The notes: generated by a model from the sequence alone, not told the origin. DNA of 34,249 nt from Bacteriovorax sp. (GCA_014378525.1 JACMNL010000056.1:1-34249); one strand, 5' to 3'. Shown: positions 18,450 through 26,958, counted from the stretch's first letter. Numbers and translations are program-made.

Positions 18450-18479
18450 TTGACTAATTTTGTTGGTTAAGTTTTAAAT
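18450..18479 (+). promoter_or_regulatory. Candidate promoter of the Kazal lipoprotein gene
   Basis: TTGACT (18450-18455) is a 5/6 match to the -35 consensus, and TTAAAT (18474-18479) a 4/6 match to -10 with an 18-bp spacer. Transcription would begin near 18486. An imperfect hairpin (ACCGAT/ATTGGT, 18487-18501) then fills almost all of the short leader up to the ATG. Confidence 0.45.
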
Positions 18480-18501
18480 TATATCAACCGATAAGATTGG
18501 T

Positions 18502-18873
18502 ATGAAAAGAATGTTTTTATTCCGTTCATTTATTTTTGCGTGTTTTTTAGTCCTCGCTTCCTGCGGTGGTGACAATACAACTGGTGCAAAGGCCGCTTCA
18601 TCGAACACCAGCTCACTTACTGGTGGCGAGTGCGCCTGTGCTGCTACTTATGCCCCGGTTTGCGGAAAAAATAGTTCTGGAAATAATATTTCTTATGACA
18701 ATCAATGTATCGCTAATTGCTATAAAGCAACTAACGTCGTTCAGGGAAATTGTGAATGTTCTGAAGCTTTAAGAGTTTGTGGAACAGACGGTGGAGATTA
18801 CACTGAATGCGAAGCGCGCATTTATCACATCACAATTAAAAAATACGGAACATGTGCTTCCGGATCTTACTAG
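18502..18873 (+). CDS. Lipoprotein with Kazal-type protease-inhibitor domains
   Basis: The 123-residue product has a lipoprotein signal with lipobox LASC (Cys21), so it should be lipidated and anchored at a membrane. Cys44, 46, 54, 69, 73 and 84 give the Kazal pattern C-x-C-x7-C-x14-C-x3-C-x10-C, with the typical APVCGKN and SYDNQCIANC segments. A second, degenerate Kazal-like unit (Cys86, 93, 103, 118) follows and lacks part of the six-cysteine set. Kazal domains normally block serine proteases, the residue two after the second Cys region determining specificity. Here the target could be a host, prey or self protease. The stop shares the palindrome CTAG with the stop of the convergent thioredoxin gene. 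Confidence 0.85.
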   Translation: MKRMFLFRSFIFACFLVLASCGGDNTTGAKAASSNTSSLTGGECACAATYAPVCGKNSSGNNISYDNQCIANCYKATNVVQGNCECSEALRVCGTDGGDYTECEARIYHITIKKYGTCASGSY

Positions 18874-19427
18874 TTCTTCGTCCACCCTTTCATTTTTTCA
18901 AGAAATTCTTCTGAAGCAAAATCCATCGGCCCATTGCTGAATTCGACAACTTTTCCCCTATGAAAAACAATTGTCACTGGTATCGCTGAAATTTTAAAAT
19001 CATTTACAATTTTTGCAGCTTTATCCGGCACAACGATAAATTCATCTTTCATGTTTATTTTTTTCATTGTCTTTTTAATCGCATCAAGTTGGTTATCTTC
19101 ATCAGTGTTGATCGCAACAATCTGCAGTTGATCTGAATTAAATTTTGATTTCAAGGCCATCATTGAAGGCATTTCAGAAAGACACGGAATACACCACGAT
19201 GCCCAGAAATTATAAATCACGACTGGCGAATTAAGTTTTGTCATCTCGACTGTTTTGCCATCCACACTTTTATAATTTGCATGAAGAAATAAATTTTCAA
19301 ACCCCTGGTACTCACTGCTGTATTTCACTGCTGGTGCACTCACAAAAAACATCTTATACCCGACTTGTCCTGCAAGAACGGCCGCGAATACGATAATAAA
19401 TATAATAAATGGTAAAAATTTCTTCAT
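18870..19427 (-). CDS. Membrane-anchored TlpA/ResA-like thioredoxin
   Basis: The 185-residue protein has one N-terminal membrane anchor (about residues 5-24) and a periplasmic thioredoxin fold. The redox motif is WCIPC within NFWASWCIPCLSEMP, and the cis-Pro loop is SAIPVT. This architecture fits TlpA/ResA-like thiol-disulfide reductases, which reduce periplasmic disulfides, for example in apocytochrome c maturation. A diheme cytochrome c lies 10 kb away, which is not strong context. The ATG at 19427 was chosen because AGGAG lies 8 nt upstream; a GTG at 19436 would overlap that ribosome site. It is convergent with the Kazal gene (4-bp overlap) and divergent from the pilin-like gene (34 bp apart). 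Confidence 0.9.
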   Translation of the reverse strand: MKKFLPFIIFIIVFAAVLAGQVGYKMFFVSAPAVKYSSEYQGFENLFLHANYKSVDGKTVEMTKLNSPVVIYNFWASWCIPCLSEMPSMMALKSKFNSDQLQIVAINTDEDNQLDAIKKTMKKINMKDEFIVVPDKAAKIVNDFKISAIPVTIVFHRGKVVEFSNGPMDFASEEFLEKMKGWTKN

Positions 19428-19461
19428 TGCTCTCACTCCTAATCGGTCTCAAAATTATACT

Positions 19462-19668
19462 ATGTTAATACCGGAATCAAAACCAGAACTACCAGCTCTA
19501 AAAAACCAAAAAGGTCAAACTTTTGTGGAATTCATTTTAGTTCTTATGATACTGGCCACCATCTCATTTGGTTTCATGAAAGGCTTCAGCCATTTAATTG
19601 GCGCACGCTGGGAAGTTATGCTCAAGATCATCGCCCGCCCGAATACGATTGAATTTCCATCTAACTAA
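19462..19668 (+). CDS. Short TadE/pilin-like membrane protein
   Basis: The 68-residue product has a proline-rich polar leader, then QKGQTFVEFILVLMILATIS and a short charged tail. Gly followed by a hydrophobic helix with Glu at +5 is the class III prepilin cleavage pattern seen in type IV pilins and TadE-like pseudopilins. The hydrophobic stretch is about 20 residues, so it would be an inner-membrane or filament subunit. No ribosome site is visible, and a -10-like TATACT abuts the ATG directly, which is awkward for that start. The gene is 26 bp upstream of glpK. No other pilus genes are nearby. Coding status is supported mainly by the motif. Confidence 0.6.
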   Translation: MLIPESKPELPALKNQKGQTFVEFILVLMILATISFGFMKGFSHLIGARWEVMLKIIARPNTIEFPSN

Positions 19669-19694
19669 TCTCATAATATTTTTAAGAGGAAATT

Positions 19695-21185
19695 ATGAAT
19701 TATATTTTATCCATAGATCAGGGAACTACCGGCACGCGATCTGTTTTGATAGACGCTCAAACTTTTGCTTTAGTGGGCCAGGTTAGTAAAGAGTATCCAC
19801 AAATATACCCGAAGCCATCATGGGTAGAACACAACCTCAACGACATCTGGGCAACTGTAGAATCTACGGCAACTGAGGTTTTAAAAAATCACAATGTTCA
19901 GGGCCACATGATCAAGGCGATTGGAATTACCAATCAACGAGAAACGACATGTGCTTTTGATAAAAAAGGAATTCCTCTGGCAAACGCGATCGTCTGGCAG
20001 GATCGAAGAACGACGGAGTTTTGCCAGGAGTTACGCGCACAAAATCTTTCGGAAAAAATAAAAGAAAAGACAGGACTTCCGATTGACCCGTATTTTTCTG
20101 CTACAAAAATGAACTGGCTTTTAAAAAATAATTCTTCCGTTTCATCTGCCAACTCAAAGGGAGAATTATTATTCGGAACAATCGACACTTTTTTACTTTA
20201 TAAATTAAGTGGAAATGTTTCGCATAAAACGGATGCCTCAAATGCATCACGTACAATGCTCATGAATCTTAAAACTTGTGAGTGGGACAAAGATTTACTT
20301 GAAATTTTTTCCGTTAAACGCGAATCACTTCCTTCAATCGAAGATTCATTTGGATTATTCGGTGTGACTAAAGCATTGTCTTTTTTACCAGACGGAATAC
20401 CTGTAACTGGAATTTTAGGTGATCAACAGTCTGCTCTTTTCGGCCAGGCCGGATTTCATAAAGGTGAAATGAAATGCACATATGGTACAGGTGCATTCGT
20501 TTTACTAAATACTGGTGAGGATCTGGTTTATTCAAAATCAGGGCTTCTAACGACAGTTGAGTACAAACACAAAGGCAAAGCGGTTTATGCTCTTGAAGGC
20601 TCAAGCTATATCGCAGGAGCTGCTATTCAATGGCTTCGTGATAACTTAAAAATTATTTCTAAATCTGCTGACATTGAGCCTCTTGCCCGCGAAGTAAAAG
20701 ACCTTGCAGAATTAAAGCATATTCAATTTTTTCCATTTTTTGCAGGAATCGGATCTCCTTACTGGAACGCAGAAGCAAAAGGCGCAATTACCGGACTCAC
20801 TCGTGACTCAAGCCAGTCACATATTGCGTACGCTTGCCTTGAAGGTGTAGCGATGTCGATTAATGATTTACTAAATGCGATGAAGAAAGATACAGGTCTT
20901 GCCATTAAATCTCTTAAAGTAGATGGTGGAGCCGCTGCAAATAGTTTATTGATGGAACTTCAGGCGACAATTTCTGAAACAACAATCATTCGTCCAAAAG
21001 TTATCGAGACAACTGCTTTCGGAGCAGCGATGGCCGCAGCCATTGGCGCAGGCTTAACAGATTTTGAAAGATTATCCACAACATGGAAAAAAGACCGCGA
21101 GTTTCCGATAGAACAGAATCTCCTTCCATATATCAAGGATAAAAAATTTCTTTGGGAAAAAACAATGCAGACTTTTTTTAAATAA
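19695..21185 (+). CDS. glpK: Glycerol kinase
   Basis: GlpK phosphorylates glycerol to sn-glycerol-3-phosphate with ATP, for use in phospholipid synthesis or catabolism. The 496-residue protein (family about 500) starts with SIDQGTTGTRSVLID and has NQRETTCAFDKK, WQDRRT, the ATP-site TYGTGAFVLLNTG and the C-terminal VDGGAAANSLLMELQA and TTAFGAAMAAAIGAGL. A strong AGAGGA ribosome site lies 5 nt before the ATG. No glpF or glpD is adjacent. The 3' end overlaps the convergent tag gene by 8 bp. Confidence 0.97.
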   Translation: MNYILSIDQGTTGTRSVLIDAQTFALVGQVSKEYPQIYPKPSWVEHNLNDIWATVESTATEVLKNHNVQGHMIKAIGITNQRETTCAFDKKGIPLANAIVWQDRRTTEFCQELRAQNLSEKIKEKTGLPIDPYFSATKMNWLLKNNSSVSSANSKGELLFGTIDTFLLYKLSGNVSHKTDASNASRTMLMNLKTCEWDKDLLEIFSVKRESLPSIEDSFGLFGVTKALSFLPDGIPVTGILGDQQSALFGQAGFHKGEMKCTYGTGAFVLLNTGEDLVYSKSGLLTTVEYKHKGKAVYALEGSSYIAGAAIQWLRDNLKIISKSADIEPLAREVKDLAELKHIQFFPFFAGIGSPYWNAEAKGAITGLTRDSSQSHIAYACLEGVAMSINDLLNAMKKDTGLAIKSLKVDGGAAANSLLMELQATISETTIIRPKVIETTAFGAAMAAAIGAGLTDFERLSTTWKKDREFPIEQNLLPYIKDKKFLWEKTMQTFFK

Positions 21186-21777
21186 GTTTCTTATAACAAA
21201 AACACCCTACTTCATGATCATTCACAAGCCCACATGCCTGCATGTGCGAGTACATAATTGTACTCCCCACAAACTTAAACCCACGCTTCTTTAAATCGGC
21301 CGACAAACCATCACTTTCTTTGGAAGTGGCCACATAATCTTTTTTAGATCGTCTTTTGTTGATAATCGGTTTCCCACCCACAAAGCTCCAGACGTACTTA
21401 TTAAAACTTCCGAACTCTTTCTGAATCTCAATGAACAACTTTGCATTGCTCACACTTGATGTAATCTTCAACCTGTTACGAATGATACTTTCATCCTTCA
21501 TCATGCTTTCAATTTTTTTGGGAGTGTATTTTGCGACTTTATTAACATCAAAGTCTGAGTAAGCCTTTCGAAAGGCTTCTCGTCTGGATAATATCGTTGA
21601 CCAGCTTAACCCGGCCTGTGCACCTTCAAGAACCATAAACTCGAAGTGAACTTTATCGTTTCGAACGGGTCTTCCCCATTCCTTGTCATGATATTTTACA
21701 TAATAATCTTCTTTTCCTTCCGCCCAGAAGCAGCGCTTTACTTTACCACTTCCTTTTTTTGTAATTTCTGCTCGCAT
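21178..21777 (-). CDS. tag: DNA-3-methyladenine glycosylase I
   Basis: Tag excises 3-methyladenine from alkylated DNA as the first step of base excision repair. The 199-residue protein has KRCFWAE at the N-terminus, YHDKEWGRPV, the GLSWSTILSRREAFR segment and the C-terminal GLVNDHEVGCFCY. Cys16, His30, His188 and Cys192 match the zinc ligands Cys4, His17, His175 and Cys179 of E. coli Tag, with identical His-x3-Cys spacing. A GAGAG ribosome site precedes the ATG. The 3' end overlaps glpK by 8 bp. A near-perfect palindrome lies 33 bp upstream and may be its operator. Confidence 0.96.
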   Translation of the reverse strand: MRAEITKKGSGKVKRCFWAEGKEDYYVKYHDKEWGRPVRNDKVHFEFMVLEGAQAGLSWSTILSRREAFRKAYSDFDVNKVAKYTPKKIESMMKDESIIRNRLKITSSVSNAKLFIEIQKEFGSFNKYVWSFVGGKPIINKRRSKKDYVATSKESDGLSADLKKRGFKFVGSTIMYSHMQACGLVNDHEVGCFCYKKLI

Positions 21778-21809
21778 AAATCTCTCTTCGCATTCCAGTT
21801 TCCACCGGA

Positions 21810-21827
21810 GTTAATACATGTGTTAAC
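21810..21827. promoter_or_regulatory. 18-bp near-perfect palindrome upstream of tag
   Basis: GTTAATACATGTGTTAAC pairs in eight of nine positions around its centre and lies between the tag start and the radA stop. Such a dyad suits a homodimeric regulator. It does not match SOS boxes I know for related groups, so the regulator is unknown. Confidence 0.4.
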
Positions 21828-21898
21828 TTTGAAGTACATTCTAAAGAGAACGAAAATGATCGCAACTAATAGAACTCTGATGGCATATTTTCTATACA

Positions 21899-23275
21899 TC
21901 AGTTACCAATAAATTGATCGAGGTCTCTTGCCTGTCTCAACCCTACAATTTCGATATCAAATTTCCCTTTTAGTTCTGTTGCCGTTTTTTGAGAGGTTAC
22001 AACTTTTTTATAATTAAGCTGGGCCATCTCTTTTACTCTCATTTCCATTTGTGGAATTGAGCGGACTTCTCCCGTTAAGCCAACTTCTCCAACGAAGATA
22101 GTGCTTGAATCAATAGGCTTTGATCTATATGAACTCAAAAGTGAAGCAATGATCGAAAGATCTGATTCTCTTGTTGATAACTTCATCCCGCCAACAACGT
22201 TCAGATAAATATCGTTAAAGCCCATCGGAAGACCAAAATATTTTTCAATAACGGCAACCATCATGGACAGTCTGTTGTTATCTACTCCGTGAGTTGTTCT
22301 TCTACCGTTACCAAATTTATTATCTACAACCAGTGCCTGCACTTCGATAAATAACGATCTTGATCCTTCAATGATACAAGTTAAAGATCTACCGAATGAA
22401 TCTTTAAGCTGGTCATCCAGAAAGTATTGCGAAGGATTTGTCACCTCTTCAAGACCACTGTCTTTCATTTCAAAAATACCAACTTCATTCGTATTACCGA
22501 AACGGTTTTTCATCGCTCTTAGTATTCTATAGTGACCAAACTGATCACCTTCAAAATAAATAACCGTATCAACCATGTGCTCAAGAATTTTCGGCCCTGC
22601 AATCGAGCCTTCTTTCGTAATATGGCCGATTACAAAACATGTAATCCCATTTGCTTTTACGTGATTCATTAGCTCGTAAGTAACTTCACGAATTTGTGAA
22701 ACACTTCCCGGTGCCGAATCAATTTCTGAACTTGAAGTCGTCTGAATTGAATCGATAACAAGAAAACGTGGTTGAAGTTTGTTGATCTGTTCTAAAATCT
22801 TCTGCCAGTTTGTTTCGTTATAAATATAAAAACTGTCTGCGTTTACACCCATTCGTTTTGAACGTTCTGCAACCTGGTTAACAGACTCTTCACCTGAAAC
22901 ATAAAGAACCGTTTGTCCCTTATGAGTGTTTGATAATTTTCCCATTACTGCGGTTAACAAAGTCGACTTACCGATTCCCGGCTCTCCACCAATGAGAATC
23001 AGTGAACCTGGAACAACTCCACCTCCGACAACTCTGTCGAATTCTCCAATTCCCGTGACAACACGGAATTGTTTCTCAAGAACAATTTCATTAATTAATT
23101 TTGGAACTTCACTACCTTGTGCTGTTCTCTTGTGAGCGCGGTTCAAATCTTTCGCAGCAACGGTTGTCTCTTCAACAAATGAGTTCCACGAACCACACTC
23201 CGGACATTTTCCCATCCATTGAGAAGTCTGGTACGAGCAGCTCTGACAAATAAAGACGCTATGTTTTTTCGCCAT
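21899..23275 (-). CDS. radA: DNA repair protein RadA (Sms)
   Basis: RadA is a RecA-like, DnaB-related hexameric motor that promotes branch migration in recombinational repair. The 458-residue protein (E. coli 460) has a zinc finger with Cys10, Cys13, Cys24 and Cys27, Walker A GEPGIGKS at 97-104, the RadA-specific KNRFG at 256-260, and a C-terminal Lon-like domain with GEVGLTGEVRSIPQMEMRVKE. It is 18 bp downstream of ligA and in the same direction. tag follows after a 121-bp gap containing a palindrome. No ribosome site is striking. Confidence 0.97.
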   Translation of the reverse strand: MAKKHSVFICQSCSYQTSQWMGKCPECGSWNSFVEETTVAAKDLNRAHKRTAQGSEVPKLINEIVLEKQFRVVTGIGEFDRVVGGGVVPGSLILIGGEPGIGKSTLLTAVMGKLSNTHKGQTVLYVSGEESVNQVAERSKRMGVNADSFYIYNETNWQKILEQINKLQPRFLVIDSIQTTSSSEIDSAPGSVSQIREVTYELMNHVKANGITCFVIGHITKEGSIAGPKILEHMVDTVIYFEGDQFGHYRILRAMKNRFGNTNEVGIFEMKDSGLEEVTNPSQYFLDDQLKDSFGRSLTCIIEGSRSLFIEVQALVVDNKFGNGRRTTHGVDNNRLSMMVAVIEKYFGLPMGFNDIYLNVVGGMKLSTRESDLSIIASLLSSYRSKPIDSSTIFVGEVGLTGEVRSIPQMEMRVKEMAQLNYKKVVTSQKTATELKGKFDIEIVGLRQARDLDQFIGN

Positions 23276-23293
23276 GAATATCCCTGTATTAAA

Positions 23294-25171
23294 TTATTTT
23301 AGTAACTTTAAAAGTTCCGGCTCGGTGATGATTTTAATTTTCAACTCAAGGGCCTTTTTAAACTTACTCGAACTCGGGTCAGTTTCATTGGTCACAAGTA
23401 TGTCTGTATTTTTAGAAACAGACGACACAATAATTCCGCCACCTTCTCTGATCATATCTTCAATGACCGGTCTCTTTTCTGAAAGGGCACCAGTAATACA
23501 AATTTTAAGTCCACTGACTTTTGTTTCGCGCGTTTCTTCCACCGTGAAAGTAAACCCAAGATCAACCAGCTCCTGAATCATATCTTTCTTTTCTCTCAAA
23601 GAATTCAAGAATTCCGTTGCTGACTTTTCTGCAAAAGACTCAACACCCACGAGTTGTTCAATACTCAGGTTTTGAATTTTTTTAATACTATCAAATCCTG
23701 CGCGGACAACTTTTTCACATTTACTGTATGCTCCACCGGTAAGTCCCAGCGCAGATAAAAAAGTAATCAGATCAATCGTCTTCGTTTTTTGAATTGAATC
23801 AATCAGCTTATTGCTAAGTTTTTCTTTAACTTTATCAATCTTCATCAGGTCGGCGACTTCCAGCTTATAAAGATCAGGAATTGTCTTAACCAATTTTGCA
23901 TTGATAAGTTCTTCGAGTCTTTTACCGCTTAAGTCTTCAATGCCAATCTTCTGAATGAAATTTAAAATGATCTCGAGGTTTTTACCGGGGCAATTATCAT
24001 TCCTGCAGAATAATCTGATATCCACCATCTCAACTTTTGAATCACAACTCGGGCAACGATCCGGAACTTCGAATTTATTTTTTGAAGGAGTTACAACAGA
24101 TAAAAACTTCGGAATAACTTCACCTGAACGGATAATTTCAATCTCATCGCCAGTCTTTAAATTATTCGCGGCCACCATCCCGTAGTTATGTAGAGTCACT
24201 CGCGAAATCATGGCGCCGGAAAGTTCAACCGGTTCAACATCGGCCACAGGAGTTAAAATTCCATTTCTCGATACTGACCAGATAATTTCTTTAATTTTTG
24301 TCTGCTTAGATTCACCCGCAAACTTAAAGGCCATTTTATAACGAGGGTGGTGAGATGTTTCTCCCAACTCTTCATGAAGCGCCATTTTGTTAAATGTAAA
24401 AACGACACCATCAATTTGATAGTCGCCTTCATTCATGAAGTCGCGTGCTTTTTCAATTGTCGCTTCTATACTTTTTTTAACTTTGTGTACTTCCACTTCA
24501 GGAATTAAAAAACCAAACTGAGTTAAAATATCAAATTTTTCTTTTTCAGTTTTTAATCTTTCATCACTTAAATAATCGAAGGCCATGAACTTGATGTAAC
24601 GGCATAGTTCCAGGTTATCTTTTCTTCCCATCAATCCAGCAACAATATTTCGCTGACTCGTCGGTTTCTCAAGCCCCATATCCGTCATTTCTTTTGAAAG
24701 TTCGAAAAAACTTTTTTCATCACAAAAAAGCTCACCTCGAATTTCAACTTTATTTTTTTGAGTTATAAACTTTGGTGCATTAGTTATCCACATTACTTTT
24801 TTCGTAATGTTCTCACCAAAGCTCCCGTCGCCTCTGGTTTTCGCCAGAGAAAGTTCACCGTCCTGATAAATAATCGAGCAGCTGATCCCATCGAGCTTCA
24901 TCGTACTCAAAATATCTTCTTCGCCTTTCCACGATAAAAGATCATCGAGTACATAAGTCTTTTCCAGCGAGAGCATTTTTTTGTCGTGCTTAATTTTGTC
25001 AGAAGCTGACGTTGTCGAACCCACAATAAGAAGTGTCGGGTTTTTTGGGTCGAGTTTTCTCAGATCCGCTTCGAGTTTATCGTATTCGGCATCGGATATA
25101 AGGGGGCGCCCCTGATAATAGAGCGCCTTATGTTTAATGATTTCAGATTCTAATTTTTGGATGCGACTCAA
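23294..25171 (-). CDS. ligA: NAD-dependent DNA ligase
   Basis: LigA seals nicks using NAD+, joining Okazaki fragments and repair patches. The 625-residue protein is a little shorter than E. coli LigA (671) but all domains are present: Ia with ISDAEYDKL and MLSLEKTY, the nucleotidyl-accepting Lys92 in MKLDGIS, TRGDGSFGENIT, and a four-Cys zinc finger (Cys373, 376, 389, 394). The HhH region follows, then a BRCT domain from about 550 to the end (VSGLKICITGALSEKR, GGGIIVSSVSKNTDILV). The start is TTG at 25171, backed by a GGGAG 9-10 nt upstream. It lies in one minus-strand run with radA (18 bp) and the outer-membrane gene before it (18 bp). Confidence 0.97.
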   Translation of the reverse strand: MSRIQKLESEIIKHKALYYQGRPLISDAEYDKLEADLRKLDPKNPTLLIVGSTTSASDKIKHDKKMLSLEKTYVLDDLLSWKGEEDILSTMKLDGISCSIIYQDGELSLAKTRGDGSFGENITKKVMWITNAPKFITQKNKVEIRGELFCDEKSFFELSKEMTDMGLEKPTSQRNIVAGLMGRKDNLELCRYIKFMAFDYLSDERLKTEKEKFDILTQFGFLIPEVEVHKVKKSIEATIEKARDFMNEGDYQIDGVVFTFNKMALHEELGETSHHPRYKMAFKFAGESKQTKIKEIIWSVSRNGILTPVADVEPVELSGAMISRVTLHNYGMVAANNLKTGDEIEIIRSGEVIPKFLSVVTPSKNKFEVPDRCPSCDSKVEMVDIRLFCRNDNCPGKNLEIILNFIQKIGIEDLSGKRLEELINAKLVKTIPDLYKLEVADLMKIDKVKEKLSNKLIDSIQKTKTIDLITFLSALGLTGGAYSKCEKVVRAGFDSIKKIQNLSIEQLVGVESFAEKSATEFLNSLREKKDMIQELVDLGFTFTVEETRETKVSGLKICITGALSEKRPVIEDMIREGGGIIVSSVSKNTDILVTNETDPSSSKFKKALELKIKIITEPELLKLLK

Positions 25172-25189
25172 GTACTTTCTCCCTATGGA

Positions 25190-26650
25190 TTAAAAAGTAA
25201 ATATCGCTCCTACTTTAGCAGAAGTATCTTTGAATTGCTCTTCTTTTGTGGCGTCCAGAAAGTTCGCTTTATTTTGTAAAATTTGCAATCCCAGGGTTAA
25301 CGTAATGTTCTGTTCGTAAGCATATTGTCCACCGACTTCAATTCGGTAATTAGAACTTGAATCATCTGCGCCAAAAACAGGAGTTTTTTCTGCATAGCTT
25401 GATGTTAAAAGGAAATCAATCAATAAATAGGCGCGGGTTTTTTCATAAACCGGAAGACTTCCTCTAACTCCCAACAAAATTCCACTAAAAGTAAATTCAG
25501 TAAATTTGTCTGCTGTATTTGAACTCATACCATATGTGTAACTTGCGTATCCGGCGTAAACATCAACCTGAGGTCCATAGAAAAATCCCATTGGTAAATA
25601 TTTATATCCAACTTTAACTCTGGCAGCTGTATTTGATGTGCTGTTGCTTTCCTGAGAAAAAGTTCCCGTATCTTTTTTATAAGTTCCGAATGTTTTTCCT
25701 ATATCCAATCCTGCCCACCAGTTTCTTGTGGCCCATATTTCTGCTGCGATTTCTCCACCGGCCATCATTCCGGTCATAGAATTTTCAGTCGCACCACTTC
25801 TTGAAACAGATCCATTTCCGATATTTAATAAAATTCCCAATGATCCAAGTTTCCCGAATTGATTATCTTCTTTGTCACCATATGCGACTTGTTCAACTAC
25901 TTTTCTGGTTTCAGTTGAACGAACCTTTACCCAGTCATCAATCTTTAATTTTTTATTACCTTCATAGCTTATAACTTTCGCCTGGGCCTGAGTTTCACCA
26001 ACATCAAAAACGCGGGCGTCTGCAATTTTCTCTGACTGCCAGTCGATAACTTCTTTGAGAAGCGGATGTTGTCTTTTTACAGTAGGTCTCTCAATTGTAA
26101 TTTCACTTCCGTTGAAGATCTGCGATTTTTTCCCGATATCAATTGTAAATTGATCTCCAAGAACACCTTTAATTCTTCCGTTGTATGGAATCGTCTTTTC
26201 ATAAATATCCAGCCAGTTTTTTACAGTCTGGGAAATAACACTTGTATCAGTAGTCTTTAATAAAGTTTGTTCTTTAAAATAACGGTCTTCACCGTTTTCC
26301 CCGATGATTTCAACTTTTACATCTGTTGTATTCGCGGCAAGGGTTAAAGCAATACGAATCATCGTTCCTGCTTTCGTTTTATCTGCAACAACCTTCAAAA
26401 CATCTTTATTATTTAAATGCCCTTCCAGTGTTTTCGAATACTGCCCGAGAATGTTGATCAATTCCGAATTCGATCTGTAAGTACACCACGAACCGTCTTT
26501 AATATAATTCTCGATGTCTTCAAAGACCTTGAAGCCAACCTTATTATCCACACCGTCTGTTACTGGAAGAAGCATGCAGCTTCTCATCGATTCTGATGCA
26601 AATGAATTCATTGAAAAAGAAAGGAGCACCAGGACTAAAAATTTTTTCAT
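25190..26650 (-). CDS. Outer-membrane barrel protein with FlgT-like periplasmic domain
   Basis: The 486-residue product starts with a signal peptide ending at SFA (residue 18). Residues 20-150 form a periplasmic alpha/beta domain with two early Cys (25 and about 56). Residues about 155-250 (GRIKGVLGDQFTIDIGKKS through KLKIDDWVKV) resemble the C-terminal domain of FlgT and related envelope proteins, where a short beta unit ends in a GD-V motif; this is a match by eye. From about 265 the sequence alternates glycine and aromatic residues in barrel style and ends in KVGAIFTF, a good beta-signal. It looks like a periplasmic sensor or assembly domain fused to an outer-membrane barrel. The ATG lies inside the stop of the helix-turn-helix gene (ATGA overlap). 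Confidence 0.85.
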   Translation of the reverse strand: MKKFLVLVLLSFSMNSFASESMRSCMLLPVTDGVDNKVGFKVFEDIENYIKDGSWCTYRSNSELINILGQYSKTLEGHLNNKDVLKVVADKTKAGTMIRIALTLAANTTDVKVEIIGENGEDRYFKEQTLLKTTDTSVISQTVKNWLDIYEKTIPYNGRIKGVLGDQFTIDIGKKSQIFNGSEITIERPTVKRQHPLLKEVIDWQSEKIADARVFDVGETQAQAKVISYEGNKKLKIDDWVKVRSTETRKVVEQVAYGDKEDNQFGKLGSLGILLNIGNGSVSRSGATENSMTGMMAGGEIAAEIWATRNWWAGLDIGKTFGTYKKDTGTFSQESNSTSNTAARVKVGYKYLPMGFFYGPQVDVYAGYASYTYGMSSNTADKFTEFTFSGILLGVRGSLPVYEKTRAYLLIDFLLTSSYAEKTPVFGADDSSSNYRIEVGGQYAYEQNITLTLGLQILQNKANFLDATKEEQFKDTSAKVGAIFTF

Positions 26651-26958
26651 AATTCAATCTCTGGAAGTGGAGGAAGGGATTCAAAAGAATTACTGTTTTC
26701 ATAAACCTGGAGAAGCATCTTTAGATCATTCACTTCTTCTTCCAGTTCACGATTTCTCTTTTTAAGAAATTCGTTTTCCAGTTTAAGTGAAAGCTCTTCT
26801 TTTTGAACCGTGATCTCTTTAGTCCAGATCAGGTACTTTCCATTTTCTTCTTTATACTTAACGTGACCGGATTTAATCGCGCGACGAATAGTCGAGATCG
26901 ACGTCTTCTTAACGTTGGCGTAATCGAGTATTGATAACCAAATTCCTTCTTGATTCAT
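26647..26958 (-). CDS. Short helix-turn-helix protein with coiled-coil tail
   Basis: From ATG 26958 the product is 103 residues. The start was chosen because GGAG lies 6 nt upstream; an in-frame ATG at 26982 has no such site. Residues about 5-48 (ILDYANVKKTSISTIRRAIKSG and a YLIWT end) fit a MerR/excisionase-like winged helix that recognises DNA. Residues about 50-90 are a Glu/Lys/Leu-rich coiled coil for dimerisation, and the tail is Pro/Glu-rich. The last codons overlap the start of the outer-membrane barrel gene (ATGA), so the two are translationally coupled. A GAGTACTC palindrome lies just upstream. It may regulate its own operon, but this is inferred from position. Confidence 0.8.
   Translation of the reverse strand: MNQEGIWLSILDYANVKKTSISTIRRAIKSGHVKYKEENGKYLIWTKEITVQKEELSLKLENEFLKKRNRELEEEVNDLKMLLQVYENSNSFESLPPLPEIEL

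Noticed and set aside
18870..19427. Thioredoxin-like protein as dedicated cytochrome c maturation factor for the diheme cytochrome
   Set aside because: The two genes are 10 kb apart without linkage; a general TlpA/ResA-like role is as far as the sequence supports.
21856..21912. 18-codon frame MIATNRTLMAYFLYISYQ with a possible AAAGAG ribosome site between tag and radA
   Set aside because: Too short to judge, overlaps the radA end, and no promoter or conservation can be seen; it may be chance.
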